DNA of 64,000 nucleotides from Limnovirga soli (GTDB lineage Bacteria; Bacteroidota; Bacteroidia; Chitinophagales; Chitinophagaceae). Below are positions 7,839 to 16,602 of the stretch, piece after piece; within the stretch, counting starts at the first letter, position 1; the number at the start of each line of letters is the position of its first letter. The DNA lies in assembly GCF_013106755.1 (NCBI RefSeq), contig NZ_WHPF01000009.1:1-64000 (forward strand), in the 5' to 3' direction. The notes beneath the pieces are model-generated. The model made no database searches. It saw only the letters and a program-made list of their open reading frames with translations, and was not told the DNA's origin. The translations under genes and the position numbers were made by a program.

Positions 7839-9086
7839 ATGATCCACTTAAGAAGCATTATGGGAAAACTAACTTTTATCGCAGCTTTCTGTTTTTTTGT
7901 GCTTTTCAGTAATCAATCTTTCTCGCAGGATGGTAAGGCGCTGTTCTCTCAAAATTGCGCTTCCTGCCATGCGATTAATAAAGATTTGACAGGTCCTGCG
8001 CTTGCGGGAGTTGAAGATCGCTGGCCCGACAAGAAAATGCTGTATTCCTGGATCAAGAATAATCAGGCAGTAATTAAATCCGGATATCCTTATGCGGTTG
8101 ACTTGTACAATAAGTGGAATAAAACCCAAATGAACTTATTTACATCTCTTCCAGATAAAGATATTGATGCTATCCTCGGATATATCAAAGTAGAGGGAAG
8201 TAAGCCGGCTGTTGACCCCAACAAGCCCGTTCCTGGTGGAGTAGTTGCAGAAGAAGGCGATAATACCTTACTTTTTGGTATTCTTACCCTAATTCTTGCC
8301 ATAGTAGCATTTGTTTTGTTACAGGTAAATGCCAATCTTAAAAAATTAGCCGACGATAAAGAAGGTATCCCAGCTACTGAACCGGTGCCAGTTTGGAGAA
8401 ATAAAGTATACATTATGTTTGCCACACTGGTATTATTTACCATTGGGGGTTATTATACTGTTATGGGGGCTATTGGTTTAGGTCGATCGCAAGATTATCA
8501 GCCAGAGCAGCCTATATTCTACTCTCATAAGGTGCATGCAGGCACCAATCAAATCAGCTGTTTATATTGCCATGGAGGTGCACAGGAAAGCAAACATGCT
8601 AATATCCCTTCTGTAAATGTTTGTATGAACTGCCATATGGCAATTAACGAATATAAGGGTGAAGCTTTATATACTGCAGAAGGTGAAGAGGTTAATGGTA
8701 CAAATGAAATAAAGAAATTGTATAAATACGCCGGATACGAAGAAGGTAAACCTTGGGATGCTACCAAAGCAAAGCCAGTTGAATGGGTTAAAATACATAG
8801 TTTGCCTGATCATGTTTACTTTAATCACTCTCAACACGTAGCTGTTGGTAAAGTACAATGTCAAACCTGTCATGGTGAAATAACCAAGATGAATGAAGTA
8901 TACCAATTTGCAGATTTAAGCATGGGTTGGTGTATCAACTGTCACCGTGAAACTAAAGTACAGTTTGCTGATAATGGTTTTTACAGCATTTATGAAAAGT
9001 ACCATGAAGATATGAAAAATGGTACAATGGATAGTGTAACTGTAGCTAATATAGGTGGTACAGAGTGTCAGAAATGCCACTACTAA
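7839..9086 (+). CDS. actA: Alternative complex III subunit ActA, six-heme form
   Basis: Cytochrome c subunit of alternative complex III, which oxidises menaquinol and passes electrons to cytochrome c or directly to the oxidase. Start placed at 7839 (415 residues; 7860 is also possible) since this gives a signal peptide ending near N-Q-S-F-S-Q and fits the promoter. An N-terminal monoheme domain has CASCH at residue 40. One or two membrane segments follow (about 145-170 and 195-220). A periplasmic domain then carries five more CxxCH motifs: CLYCH, CMNCH, CQTCH, CINCH and CQKCH, the last two residues before the stop. First gene of the actABCDEF-coxBA operon. Confidence 0.92.
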   Translation: MIHLRSIMGKLTFIAAFCFFVLFSNQSFSQDGKALFSQNCASCHAINKDLTGPALAGVEDRWPDKKMLYSWIKNNQAVIKSGYPYAVDLYNKWNKTQMNLFTSLPDKDIDAILGYIKVEGSKPAVDPNKPVPGGVVAEEGDNTLLFGILTLILAIVAFVLLQVNANLKKLADDKEGIPATEPVPVWRNKVYIMFATLVLFTIGGYYTVMGAIGLGRSQDYQPEQPIFYSHKVHAGTNQISCLYCHGGAQESKHANIPSVNVCMNCHMAINEYKGEALYTAEGEEVNGTNEIKKLYKYAGYEEGKPWDATKAKPVEWVKIHSLPDHVYFNHSQHVAVGKVQCQTCHGEITKMNEVYQFADLSMGWCINCHRETKVQFADNGFYSIYEKYHEDMKNGTMDSVTVANIGGTECQKCHY

Positions 9087-9159
9087 TATAAAGTGAATCT
9101 GTTTTTTCAAATTAGAGAACTGAAGTAACTGTAAATATAAATCCCTGATTTATACCATT

Positions 9160-12100
9160 ATGAGTAATAATAAGCATTGGCAAAGTTTTGGAGAATTAAA
9201 TAATTCAGCCGCTTTTCAGAAAGCCTCCAAGGATGAGTTTCAAGAGGATTTACCTTTTGTATCAGAAAATGAATCTTTTTTAGATGCTAAAGCGCCCAGA
9301 AGAGATTTTCTGAAATATCTTGGATTTAGTACTGCTGCAGCAGCAATTGCTGCCAGTTGCGAAATTCCGGTAAAGAAGGCAATTCCTTTTGCAAATAAAC
9401 CTGAAGACATTGTTCCTGGTGTTGCTAATTATTATGCCACTACTTATGTACAGGAAGGGGATGCTGTAAGTATCGTTGCTAAAGTAAGAGACGGCAGACC
9501 AATAAAAGTGGAGGGAAATGATTTATCTCCCATCACCAAAGGCGGAACATCTGCCAGGGTACAGGCAAGTGTATTAGATTTATATGATACAGCCCGTTTA
9601 CGTTTCCCTACAATTGATGGTAAAGAAGTTACATTAGAATCGGTAGATAAAGCCGTTGCCTCTTCATTAGGTACTGGCCCTGTTGTAATATTAACTTCTA
9701 CAATTAATTCGCCAACTTCACTCGAAGTTATTAATCAATTTATAGCTAAATATCCTGGAAGTCGCCATGTTCAATATGATGCGATATCTTATTCAGGCTT
9801 ATTATTGGCTAATGAAGCTTCTTATGGTAAAAAGGCAATCCCTTCTTATAGGTTTGATAATGCCAAAACCATTGTAAGTATTGCCGCAGATTTTTTGGGA
9901 ACCTGGTTAAATCCTATTGAGTTTTCAAAACAATATGCCACCGGAAAAAGGATAGATGAAAAAAATCCTTCAATGAGCAAGCACATTCATTTTGAAACAG
10001 TGGCTAGCTTAACCGGTTCAAATGCTGATGACAGATTCTTATGTCGTCCATCTGAAATTGGAGCTGTAGCAGCAGCCTTATTATCTGCTGTAAATGGTCA
10101 GGGTGTTGCCGGAATACTTGATGCCAAATTAAAATCAGGTATTGAAAAAGCGGCTAAAGAATTAGTAGCTGCTAAAGGTGCATCATTGGTAGTTTGTGGT
10201 AGTAATGATGTAAATGTTCAAATTATTGTTAATGCAATAAATGATGCTATCCAATCAGGTGGTAAAACGATTGATTGGTCTGCAACATTAAATTATAAGG
10301 GCGGTATTGATGCCGATTTTGCAAAATTGGTGGATGATATGAATGCCGGCGCAGTTGGAGCCCTGTTTATTCAAGGCGCCAACCCAGCATATACCTGGTA
10401 TGATGCTGATAAATTTGTGGCCGGTCTTAAAAAAGTTAAAACAACTGTTTCATTTAATTCCAGAAATGATGAAACAACGGCTTCTTGCAAATTTGTAATT
10501 CCGGATAATCACTTTTTGGAAAGCTGGGGTGATGCAGAACCTAAGTCAGGATATTATTCTTTGATGCAACCTACCATTCACCCATTATTCAAAACACGCC
10601 AATGGCAGGATAGCTTATTAAAATGGAGTGGTATAACTACTACCTATCTTGATTTAGTGAAAAGTTATTGGGTGGCTAAACTGGGTAATGAAGTAGCATG
10701 GGATAAAGCATTGCAGGATGGTGTTATTAATCCTGCTACAGAAGTTATGGCAACAGCTTTACCTTTCAATGCAGCAACTTTGTCTGGGGCTTTGGCTGCT
10801 GTTAGTGCTGCTAAAAAAGGCGGTAAAATTGAACTTTCTTTATATCAAAAAATTGCAATAGGGGCAGGTCAGGGTGCTACTAACCCCTGGTTACAGGAAA
10901 TGCCTGACCCAATTACAAAAGCTACTTGGGATAATTACCTGATTGTTTCTCCGGCTCTGGCTAAAACATTACTGGATATTGATTTAAGTAATGGCGGGCA
11001 GTCTGATGATTACGAGGTACATCCTGAAAAGAAAGTAGTTTCTGTTACAGTAAATAATAAAACTGTTCAACTGCCTGTTTTGATAATTCCAGGTACGCAA
11101 CCGGATACTGTTGGTATAGCAGTGGGTTATGGAAGATCTGCAGGAAATGGAAAAACAGCTGATGGTGTTGGTAAAAATGTGTTTCAATTTGCGTCATTAT
11201 CTGGTGGTACAGTAAGTTTTGAAATAGCAAATGTGGATTTGAAACTTACAGATGACACCTATACTGTAGCACTAACACAAACACATGCTATTTATAATAC
11301 AGATCAGGGTAACCGTACTGAAGTAATGAAAGAGCTTACTTTGGCAGATTACAAGAAAAATCCTGAAACTGTAAGAGAAGAAAGAGAAGAGGAATTAAAA
11401 CCTTTTGGTGGTATTGAGAAATTTGAGACTCAGGGAACAATTTACCCTTATTATGACAGGCCAGGTATTCACTGGGGTATGAGTGTTGATTTAAACACCT
11501 GTACTGGTTGCGGAGCCTGTGTTGTGGCTTGTAATGCAGAGAATAATGTTTCTGTTGTGGGTAAAAGCGAAGTAGCACGTTTCCATGATATGCAATGGAT
11601 AAGGATTGATCGCTATTACAGTGGAGATTTGGATAATCCAAAAGTGGTTTTCCAACCATTAATGTGTCAACATTGTGACAATGCGCCTTGTGAGAATGTT
11701 TGCCCTGTTGCAGCAACAAATCACAGCACTGAAGGTTTAAACCAAATGACGTATAACCGTTGTATTGGTACAAGATATTGTGCTAACAACTGTCCTTATA
11801 AAGTTAGAAGATTTAACTGGGCTGATTATACTGGCGCTGATAGCTTCCCTGATAATCAGAATCAACAGTTGGTTGGTAAACTTGATGATGTAGTATTTGT
11901 AATGAACGATGATTTATCCAGAATGGTGTTAAATCCGGATGTAACGGTACGTAGCCGTGGTGTTATTGAAAAATGTTCATTCTGCGTACAACGTTTACAG
12001 GAAGGTAAGTTAAAGGCTAAGAAAGCTAGCCGCCCATTAAAGACTGGCGCAGATGATGAGTGGGATTTAAAAGTTGCTTGTCAACAATCTTGCCCCACCA

Positions 12101-12273
12101 ATGCAATTGTATTTGGTAATATCAATGACAGCAAGAGTGCCGTTGTTAAAAGCAGGGTAGATAATAAGTTTAGAGAGTTTTACTCAATTGAACAGGTACA
12201 TACCTTGCCTAATGTTAGCTATTTGGCCAAAGTGCGTAATACTTACGACGAAGCCGAAAAAGCAGAAGGGTAA
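9160..12273 (+). CDS. actB: Alternative complex III subunit ActB, iron-sulfur protein
   Basis: A 1037-residue fusion of a molybdopterin-oxidoreductase-like domain (about residues 75-720, without obvious cofactor ligands, as known for ActB) and a ferredoxin-like domain with four Fe-S clusters. Cluster ligands: CTGCGACVVAC from residue 781, CQHCDNAPCENVC, CIGTRYCANNC, then CSFC and CQQSC. A Tat-like R-R-D-F-L-K at residues 47-52 precedes a hydrophobic stretch ending in A-S-C (Cys67, possibly lipidated), so it is exported and anchored on the periplasmic face. It follows actA by 73 bp. A dispersed element separates it from actC. Confidence 0.95.
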   Translation: MSNNKHWQSFGELNNSAAFQKASKDEFQEDLPFVSENESFLDAKAPRRDFLKYLGFSTAAAAIAASCEIPVKKAIPFANKPEDIVPGVANYYATTYVQEGDAVSIVAKVRDGRPIKVEGNDLSPITKGGTSARVQASVLDLYDTARLRFPTIDGKEVTLESVDKAVASSLGTGPVVILTSTINSPTSLEVINQFIAKYPGSRHVQYDAISYSGLLLANEASYGKKAIPSYRFDNAKTIVSIAADFLGTWLNPIEFSKQYATGKRIDEKNPSMSKHIHFETVASLTGSNADDRFLCRPSEIGAVAAALLSAVNGQGVAGILDAKLKSGIEKAAKELVAAKGASLVVCGSNDVNVQIIVNAINDAIQSGGKTIDWSATLNYKGGIDADFAKLVDDMNAGAVGALFIQGANPAYTWYDADKFVAGLKKVKTTVSFNSRNDETTASCKFVIPDNHFLESWGDAEPKSGYYSLMQPTIHPLFKTRQWQDSLLKWSGITTTYLDLVKSYWVAKLGNEVAWDKALQDGVINPATEVMATALPFNAATLSGALAAVSAAKKGGKIELSLYQKIAIGAGQGATNPWLQEMPDPITKATWDNYLIVSPALAKTLLDIDLSNGGQSDDYEVHPEKKVVSVTVNNKTVQLPVLIIPGTQPDTVGIAVGYGRSAGNGKTADGVGKNVFQFASLSGGTVSFEIANVDLKLTDDTYTVALTQTHAIYNTDQGNRTEVMKELTLADYKKNPETVREEREEELKPFGGIEKFETQGTIYPYYDRPGIHWGMSVDLNTCTGCGACVVACNAENNVSVVGKSEVARFHDMQWIRIDRYYSGDLDNPKVVFQPLMCQHCDNAPCENVCPVAATNHSTEGLNQMTYNRCIGTRYCANNCPYKVRRFNWADYTGADSFPDNQNQQLVGKLDDVVFVMNDDLSRMVLNPDVTVRSRGVIEKCSFCVQRLQEGKLKAKKASRPLKTGADDEWDLKVACQQSCPTNAIVFGNINDSKSAVVKSRVDNKFREFYSIEQVHTLPNVSYLAKVRNTYDEAEKAEG

Positions 12274-12296
12274 ATATAGCTGCCAAATGCTTTGCA

Positions 12297-12346
12297 GTAC
12301 AAGTGTGCGACGCAAGAATGATGATAATTGTACAGGTAGTTTGGCT
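12297..12346 (-). repeat. Box-core element, single end (minus), inside the act operon
   Basis: Core GTACAAGTGTGCGACGCAA at 12297-12315, degenerate box ending in GGCT at 12343-12346, spacing 31. It sits in the 127-bp actB-actC gap of an operon, so it is presumably transcribed. Confidence 0.8.
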
Positions 12347-12400
12347 AAACAAAATAATTTCTTTTATAGTACAAAGGACAGAATAAAATAACCAGATCAA

Positions 12401-13840
12401 ATGCATCTTAAGTACGAATCACAATTACGAGAACCGCTGGTGTATGGTGAGAAAGATTTTCACCAGGTAACAGAAGACATTTGCAGGCCTATTGAAGCCA
12501 AGCCAAGTAAGCTTTGGTATGTTGGTTTCTTTATCGCTGTTGCTTTACTCATGTTTGGGTTCTATAGTATTTACAGCGAGGTAACTTATGGGGTGGGTCA
12601 GTGGAACCTGAATAAAACTGTAGGTTGGGGTTGGGATATTACCAACTTCGTTTGGTGGGTTGGTATTGGTCACGCAGGTACCTTGATTTCTGCCATTCTT
12701 TTACTATTTCGTCAAGGTTGGAGAACTGGTGTAAACCGCGCAGCAGAAGCCATGACTATTTTTGCGGTAATGTGCGCAGGACAGTTCCCAATATGGCATA
12801 TGGGACGTGTTTGGATGGCTTTCTTTGTAATGCCTTATCCCAATACCCGTGGGCCGTTGTGGGCAAACTTTAATTCACCGCTTTTGTGGGACGTGTTTGC
12901 AATTTCTACCTACTTTACCGTATCACTTTTATTCTGGTATAGTGGTTTAATCCCCGATTTTGCTACAATCCGTGATAGAGCCAAAACCAAATTGCGTAAA
13001 AAATTATATGGAATTGCTGCTTTTGGCTGGACAGGAAGCACAAAGCATTGGCAAAGGCATGAATCATTATCATTGGTATTAGCTGGGTTAAGTACTCCTC
13101 TGGTACTTTCAGTACATACCATTGTATCTTTTGACTTTGCTACTTCGGTAATTCCTGGCTGGCATACAACGATTTTCCCGCCTTACTTTGTGGCTGGTGC
13201 GGTATTCTCTGGTTTTGCAATGGTGCAAACACTGATGTTGATTTTACGCAAAGTGTATGGTTTGGAAGATTATATTACACTTGGCCATATTGAAGCAATG
13301 AATAAAGTAATTGTACTTACAGGTTCAATTGTTGGTGTTGCCTATCTTACCGAGTTGTTTATGGGTTGGTATAGCCAAAACAAATATGAAGGATATACTT
13401 TCTGGTATAGCCGTGCAAATCTGTTTAGTCCTTACGGATGGAGTTATTGGGGAATGATGGCATGTAACGTATTAAGTCCGCAAATTTTCTGGTTTAAGAA
13501 AATGCGGCGCAACTTATTTGTTACCTTCTTTATGAGCATCATTGTAAATATTGGTATGTGGTTCGAGCGTTTCGTAATTATTGTTACCTCCTTGTACCGT
13601 GATTACTTACCAAGTAGCTGGAGTATATATTATAGTCCAACCATTTTTGAAATAGGATTTTATCTGGGTACATTTGGGCTATTCTTCACTTGTTTCTTCT
13701 TATTCTCAAAATATTTTCCGGTTATTGCCATTGCAGAAATTAAACATGTATTGCAAACAACTGGCGAAAGCTATAAAGAAAAAGTGGGAGGCATTGAAGC
13801 AATGCAGGGCGAAGAGTTTGCCCATGATTATGCTCATTAA
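12401..13840 (+). CDS. actC: Alternative complex III subunit ActC (NrfD family)
   Basis: Integral membrane quinol-binding subunit of the NrfD/polysulfide-reductase family, 479 residues with about ten membrane helices starting near residue 42. The family pattern W-W-V-G-I-G-H-A-G-T-L-I-S-A-I-L is at about residues 85-100, and a helix with H-M-G-R-V-W follows. It works with ActF as the membrane module that oxidises quinol and may translocate protons. The start ATG follows an element-containing gap; no strong Shine-Dalgarno is seen. The N-terminus (L-R-E-P-L-V-Y-G) matches ActC proteins as I know them. Confidence 0.94.
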   Translation: MHLKYESQLREPLVYGEKDFHQVTEDICRPIEAKPSKLWYVGFFIAVALLMFGFYSIYSEVTYGVGQWNLNKTVGWGWDITNFVWWVGIGHAGTLISAILLLFRQGWRTGVNRAAEAMTIFAVMCAGQFPIWHMGRVWMAFFVMPYPNTRGPLWANFNSPLLWDVFAISTYFTVSLLFWYSGLIPDFATIRDRAKTKLRKKLYGIAAFGWTGSTKHWQRHESLSLVLAGLSTPLVLSVHTIVSFDFATSVIPGWHTTIFPPYFVAGAVFSGFAMVQTLMLILRKVYGLEDYITLGHIEAMNKVIVLTGSIVGVAYLTELFMGWYSQNKYEGYTFWYSRANLFSPYGWSYWGMMACNVLSPQIFWFKKMRRNLFVTFFMSIIVNIGMWFERFVIIVTSLYRDYLPSSWSIYYSPTIFEIGFYLGTFGLFFTCFFLFSKYFPVIAIAEIKHVLQTTGESYKEKVGGIEAMQGEEFAHDYAH

Positions 13841-13877
13841 TAATGTAGGTTTAAGATAGTGTGGAAGCACCATTTTT

Positions 13878-13923
13878 TACCTGGCAGTGAATATAAATTT
13901 GGCTTTACTTGCGTCGCACACTT
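13878..13923 (+). repeat. Box-core element, single end, inside the act operon
   Basis: Box TACCTGGC at 13878-13885 and core TTGCGTCGCACACTT at 13909-13923, spacing 31. It begins 37 bp after the actC stop, in the 176-bp actC-actD gap. Confidence 0.8.
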
Positions 13924-13994
13924 CAGGTTTCTGTTTATAATTTAGCTTGAGTAGCAGCAAATAATGGCTATGTATTTTTTAAAAAATTAAATTT

Positions 13995-14008
13995 CTCCTC
14001 ATAGGAGG
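13995..14008 (+). promoter_or_regulatory. Strong Shine-Dalgarno inside a small hairpin, actD
   Basis: AGGAGG at 14003-14008 lies 8 bp before the actD ATG (14017). CTCCT at 13995-13999 can pair with AGGAG at 14003-14007 across a 3-nt loop, which would mask the site. Such a canonical site is rare in this window, where most starts have none. Confidence 0.5.
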
Positions 14009-14016
14009 CAACAGGT

Positions 14017-14607
14017 ATGGCAAAAAAGAAATTTGTTGTTGGCTGTTTTAAAGAGGAAGCAGTATTGTTTCCTGCTGTAAAAAAAGTGCGTACAGCAGGG
14101 TATAAAATTCATGATGTATATACTCCATATCCTGTTCATGGATTAGATCACGCACTTGGTTTAAGAGAAACGAGTCTGCATACTGCAGGTTTTATATATG
14201 GTATTACGGGTACTACTACAGCATTAAGTTGTATAAGCTGGATTTTAACCAGCGACTGGCCATTGAATTTTGGTGGTAAGCCCCATTTTGCTTTGCCGGC
14301 ATGGATACCAATTATATTTGAGTTTACTGTATTATTGGCGGCTGTTGGCATGGTACTTACCTTTTGTTATTTGTGCCAGTTAGCTCCATTTCTTAAAAAG
14401 CATCATTTTCATTTAAGAGCTACCGATGATTATATGGTTATGGCAATTGAATGTACTGCTAAAACAAATGTGGCCGATTTAAAGGCTTTTTTAGAAAATG
14501 CAGGCGCATTTGAGGTAAATGAGCAGGAAGCCGAGACCCAATGGTGGTTAGGTACTTATGATAAGGATCAGCAACTAATTCGTGATACAACAATTGAAAT
14601 AGCATAA
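14017..14607 (+). CDS. actD: Alternative complex III subunit ActD (DUF3341)
   Basis: A 196-residue membrane protein of the DUF3341 family, the ActD subunit of alternative complex III. Two membrane helices (about residues 60-82 and 95-122) are linked by a short loop with L-N-F-G-G-K-P. Soluble cytoplasmic parts stand on either side; the N-terminal part carries the family pattern D-V-Y-T-P-Y-P-V-H-G-L-D-H-A-L-G-L. It has a Shine-Dalgarno site that may be occluded by a hairpin. It is followed 19 bp later by actE. Confidence 0.93.
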   Translation: MAKKKFVVGCFKEEAVLFPAVKKVRTAGYKIHDVYTPYPVHGLDHALGLRETSLHTAGFIYGITGTTTALSCISWILTSDWPLNFGGKPHFALPAWIPIIFEFTVLLAAVGMVLTFCYLCQLAPFLKKHHFHLRATDDYMVMAIECTAKTNVADLKAFLENAGAFEVNEQEAETQWWLGTYDKDQQLIRDTTIEIA

Positions 14608-14626
14608 AGAACAGAATAGTATAGCA

Positions 14627-15289
14627 ATGAAAAAAATATCAGTTATAATACTCATGGTCAATGTTATAGCTATCTCAGGCTGTAGCGACGTTAAAAGAGA
14701 ACCAGGCTCTATTTATATGCCCGATATGGCTTATAGTCGTGCATATGAAACTTATTCAGAAAGAGATTCTACTATATTTACGTCGGAAGAAAATCATTCT
14801 GATGATAAAATATTTTATAATACTTTGCCCGTTACGGGTACCATTGCCAGGGGTGAAGAATTGCCCTTTCCATTAACTAAGGATGCAGCTGGTGATACTG
14901 CTAATTATGCAGCATCAAAACTAATTGCCAATCCACTGCCTCCGCTAACAGCAGAAGAATTGAAAGAATCAGAGCGGTTATATCTTATTAATTGTGGTAT
15001 ATGCCATGGAGCTAAATTAAATGGAAATGGCCCTCTTTACAAAGATGGCAATGGTCCATATGCTGCAAAACCTGCTGCATTGGTTGGAGATGCTAAATAT
15101 GAAAATATGCCTGATGGTCAAATGTATTATTCCATTTTGTATGGCAAGAATTTAATGGGTAGTTATGCCTCTCAATTAAATCGTGATCAGCGTTGGAAAA
15201 TTATACATTATATAAAGGCAAAACAGGCGGAAGCAAAAGGTGGAAGTGCACCTGTAGCTGTAGACTCTGCAACAGTAGTAAAAAAATAA
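14627..15289 (+). CDS. actE: Alternative complex III subunit ActE, monoheme cytochrome c lipoprotein
   Basis: A 220-residue periplasmic cytochrome c anchored by lipid: signal peptide with A-I-S-G-C (Cys19). The single heme motif CGICH lies near residue 124, and the probable distal Met is in N-L-M-G-S-Y-A-S-Q-L near residue 175. The N-terminal P-D-M-A-Y-S-R-A-Y-E-T-Y segment is typical of ActE. It passes electrons within alternative complex III. Its tail is rich in Lys, Ala and Val. Spacing to actD is 19 bp and to actF 30 bp. Confidence 0.93.
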   Translation: MKKISVIILMVNVIAISGCSDVKREPGSIYMPDMAYSRAYETYSERDSTIFTSEENHSDDKIFYNTLPVTGTIARGEELPFPLTKDAAGDTANYAASKLIANPLPPLTAEELKESERLYLINCGICHGAKLNGNGPLYKDGNGPYAAKPAALVGDAKYENMPDGQMYYSILYGKNLMGSYASQLNRDQRWKIIHYIKAKQAEAKGGSAPVAVDSATVVKK

Positions 15290-15319
15290 TTCAATAAACC
15301 AGCGATAAAAATAATTACA

Positions 15320-16549
15320 ATGGCTTCAATCAGAGCGCAATTCGAAGTGCCTTCCAAAACTAAAACCTGGTCGCTTGCATTAATCTTTATTGGTGTATTA
15401 AGCTTAATTGTTGGGTTTGTAACAAAAGGAATGAGTAGCGATGAGCATACTAAAACAGTTTTTTGGGGAACCTTAATGTATAACAGTATATTTTTTACAC
15501 TTATTTGTAATGCTAGCATGTTTTTTATATGTGCTACAACGTTGGCAATGGGTGGATGGCAAATTGCTTTTCGTCGAATTCCTGAAGCAATCTCTGTAAT
15601 GGTGAAAATATTTGGACCAATTACTTTAGCTATATTATTGTACGTTGTTCTTGTAGATCATAATCACGAAATATATCATTGGCTAAGTGAAGAGGCTAAA
15701 GTTGATCCAATATTAAAAGGTAAATTAGGATTTTTGAATCCAACCTTTTTTGCTATCTGGACAACACTCACTATTGTACTTTGGATTTTTCTTGGGGCCA
15801 GAATGCGTAAATTAAGTGCAGAATGCGATGAAGCTCCTATGGATGCTGAAACTGGCACTAAATTTATCTGGAGAAATACTGTGAGTGCGTCACTATTTAT
15901 TGTTTGGTTCGCATTAACAGTTGCATCTACTATTCCGTGGTTATGGATGATGAGTATTGATGCACATTGGTATTCAACTATGTATAGTTGGTATACTTTT
16001 GCTAGTTCTTTTGTATCTGGAATGGCATTGGTAGCACTATGGGTTATTTTTCTTAAGAATAAGGGTTATTTGGAATATGCCAATGAAGAGCATCTTCATG
16101 ATATAGGTAAATTCATGTTTGCTTTTTCAGTATTCTGGACTTATTTGTGGTTCTCTCAATATATGTTGATTTGGTATGGTAATATTCCAGAAGAGGTTGT
16201 TTATTTTAAGCACAGGGTACAAGGTGCATATAAGGGTATCTTTTTCCTTAATTTGATAATCAATTTTATTTGTCCTTTGTTAATCTTAATGAAGCGTTCG
16301 GCCAAAAGAAATTATACAATTGTTACATTCATGGCAGTGTTAATTATTTTTGGACATTGGATTGACTTCTATCAAATGGTTATGGGAAGTTTGTCAAAAG
16401 AAGAAGTGACCTTAGGATGGTTTGACTTTGGAATTGCATCCCTGTTTATTGGAATGATTATATTTTTTGTTAGTAAGGAGCTTGCAAAAAAGCCGCTTGT
16501 AATGAAATATCATCCTTTTCTCAAAGAAAGTATTATACATCACACATAA
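15320..16549 (+). CDS. actF: Alternative complex III subunit ActF (NrfD-like)
   Basis: A 409-residue integral membrane protein with about ten helices, distantly related to ActC. It forms the second membrane module of the complex. Visible family patterns are W-L-S-E-E-A near residue 120, W-M-M-S-I-D-A-H-W-Y-S-T-M-Y-S-W-Y in the middle and F-S-Q-Y-M-L-I-W-Y-G-N-I-P-E-E near residue 285. The start gives a short cytoplasmic tail before the first helix. It is followed by coxB after 53 bp, joining complex III and oxidase genes in one unit. Confidence 0.92.
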   Translation: MASIRAQFEVPSKTKTWSLALIFIGVLSLIVGFVTKGMSSDEHTKTVFWGTLMYNSIFFTLICNASMFFICATTLAMGGWQIAFRRIPEAISVMVKIFGPITLAILLYVVLVDHNHEIYHWLSEEAKVDPILKGKLGFLNPTFFAIWTTLTIVLWIFLGARMRKLSAECDEAPMDAETGTKFIWRNTVSASLFIVWFALTVASTIPWLWMMSIDAHWYSTMYSWYTFASSFVSGMALVALWVIFLKNKGYLEYANEEHLHDIGKFMFAFSVFWTYLWFSQYMLIWYGNIPEEVVYFKHRVQGAYKGIFFLNLIINFICPLLILMKRSAKRNYTIVTFMAVLIIFGHWIDFYQMVMGSLSKEEVTLGWFDFGIASLFIGMIIFFVSKELAKKPLVMKYHPFLKESIIHHT

Positions 16550-16602
16550 TTTTAATTGGGTATAGTATTCTTTAATAAACTAAGCTTTAATTTATCTATA
16601 AT

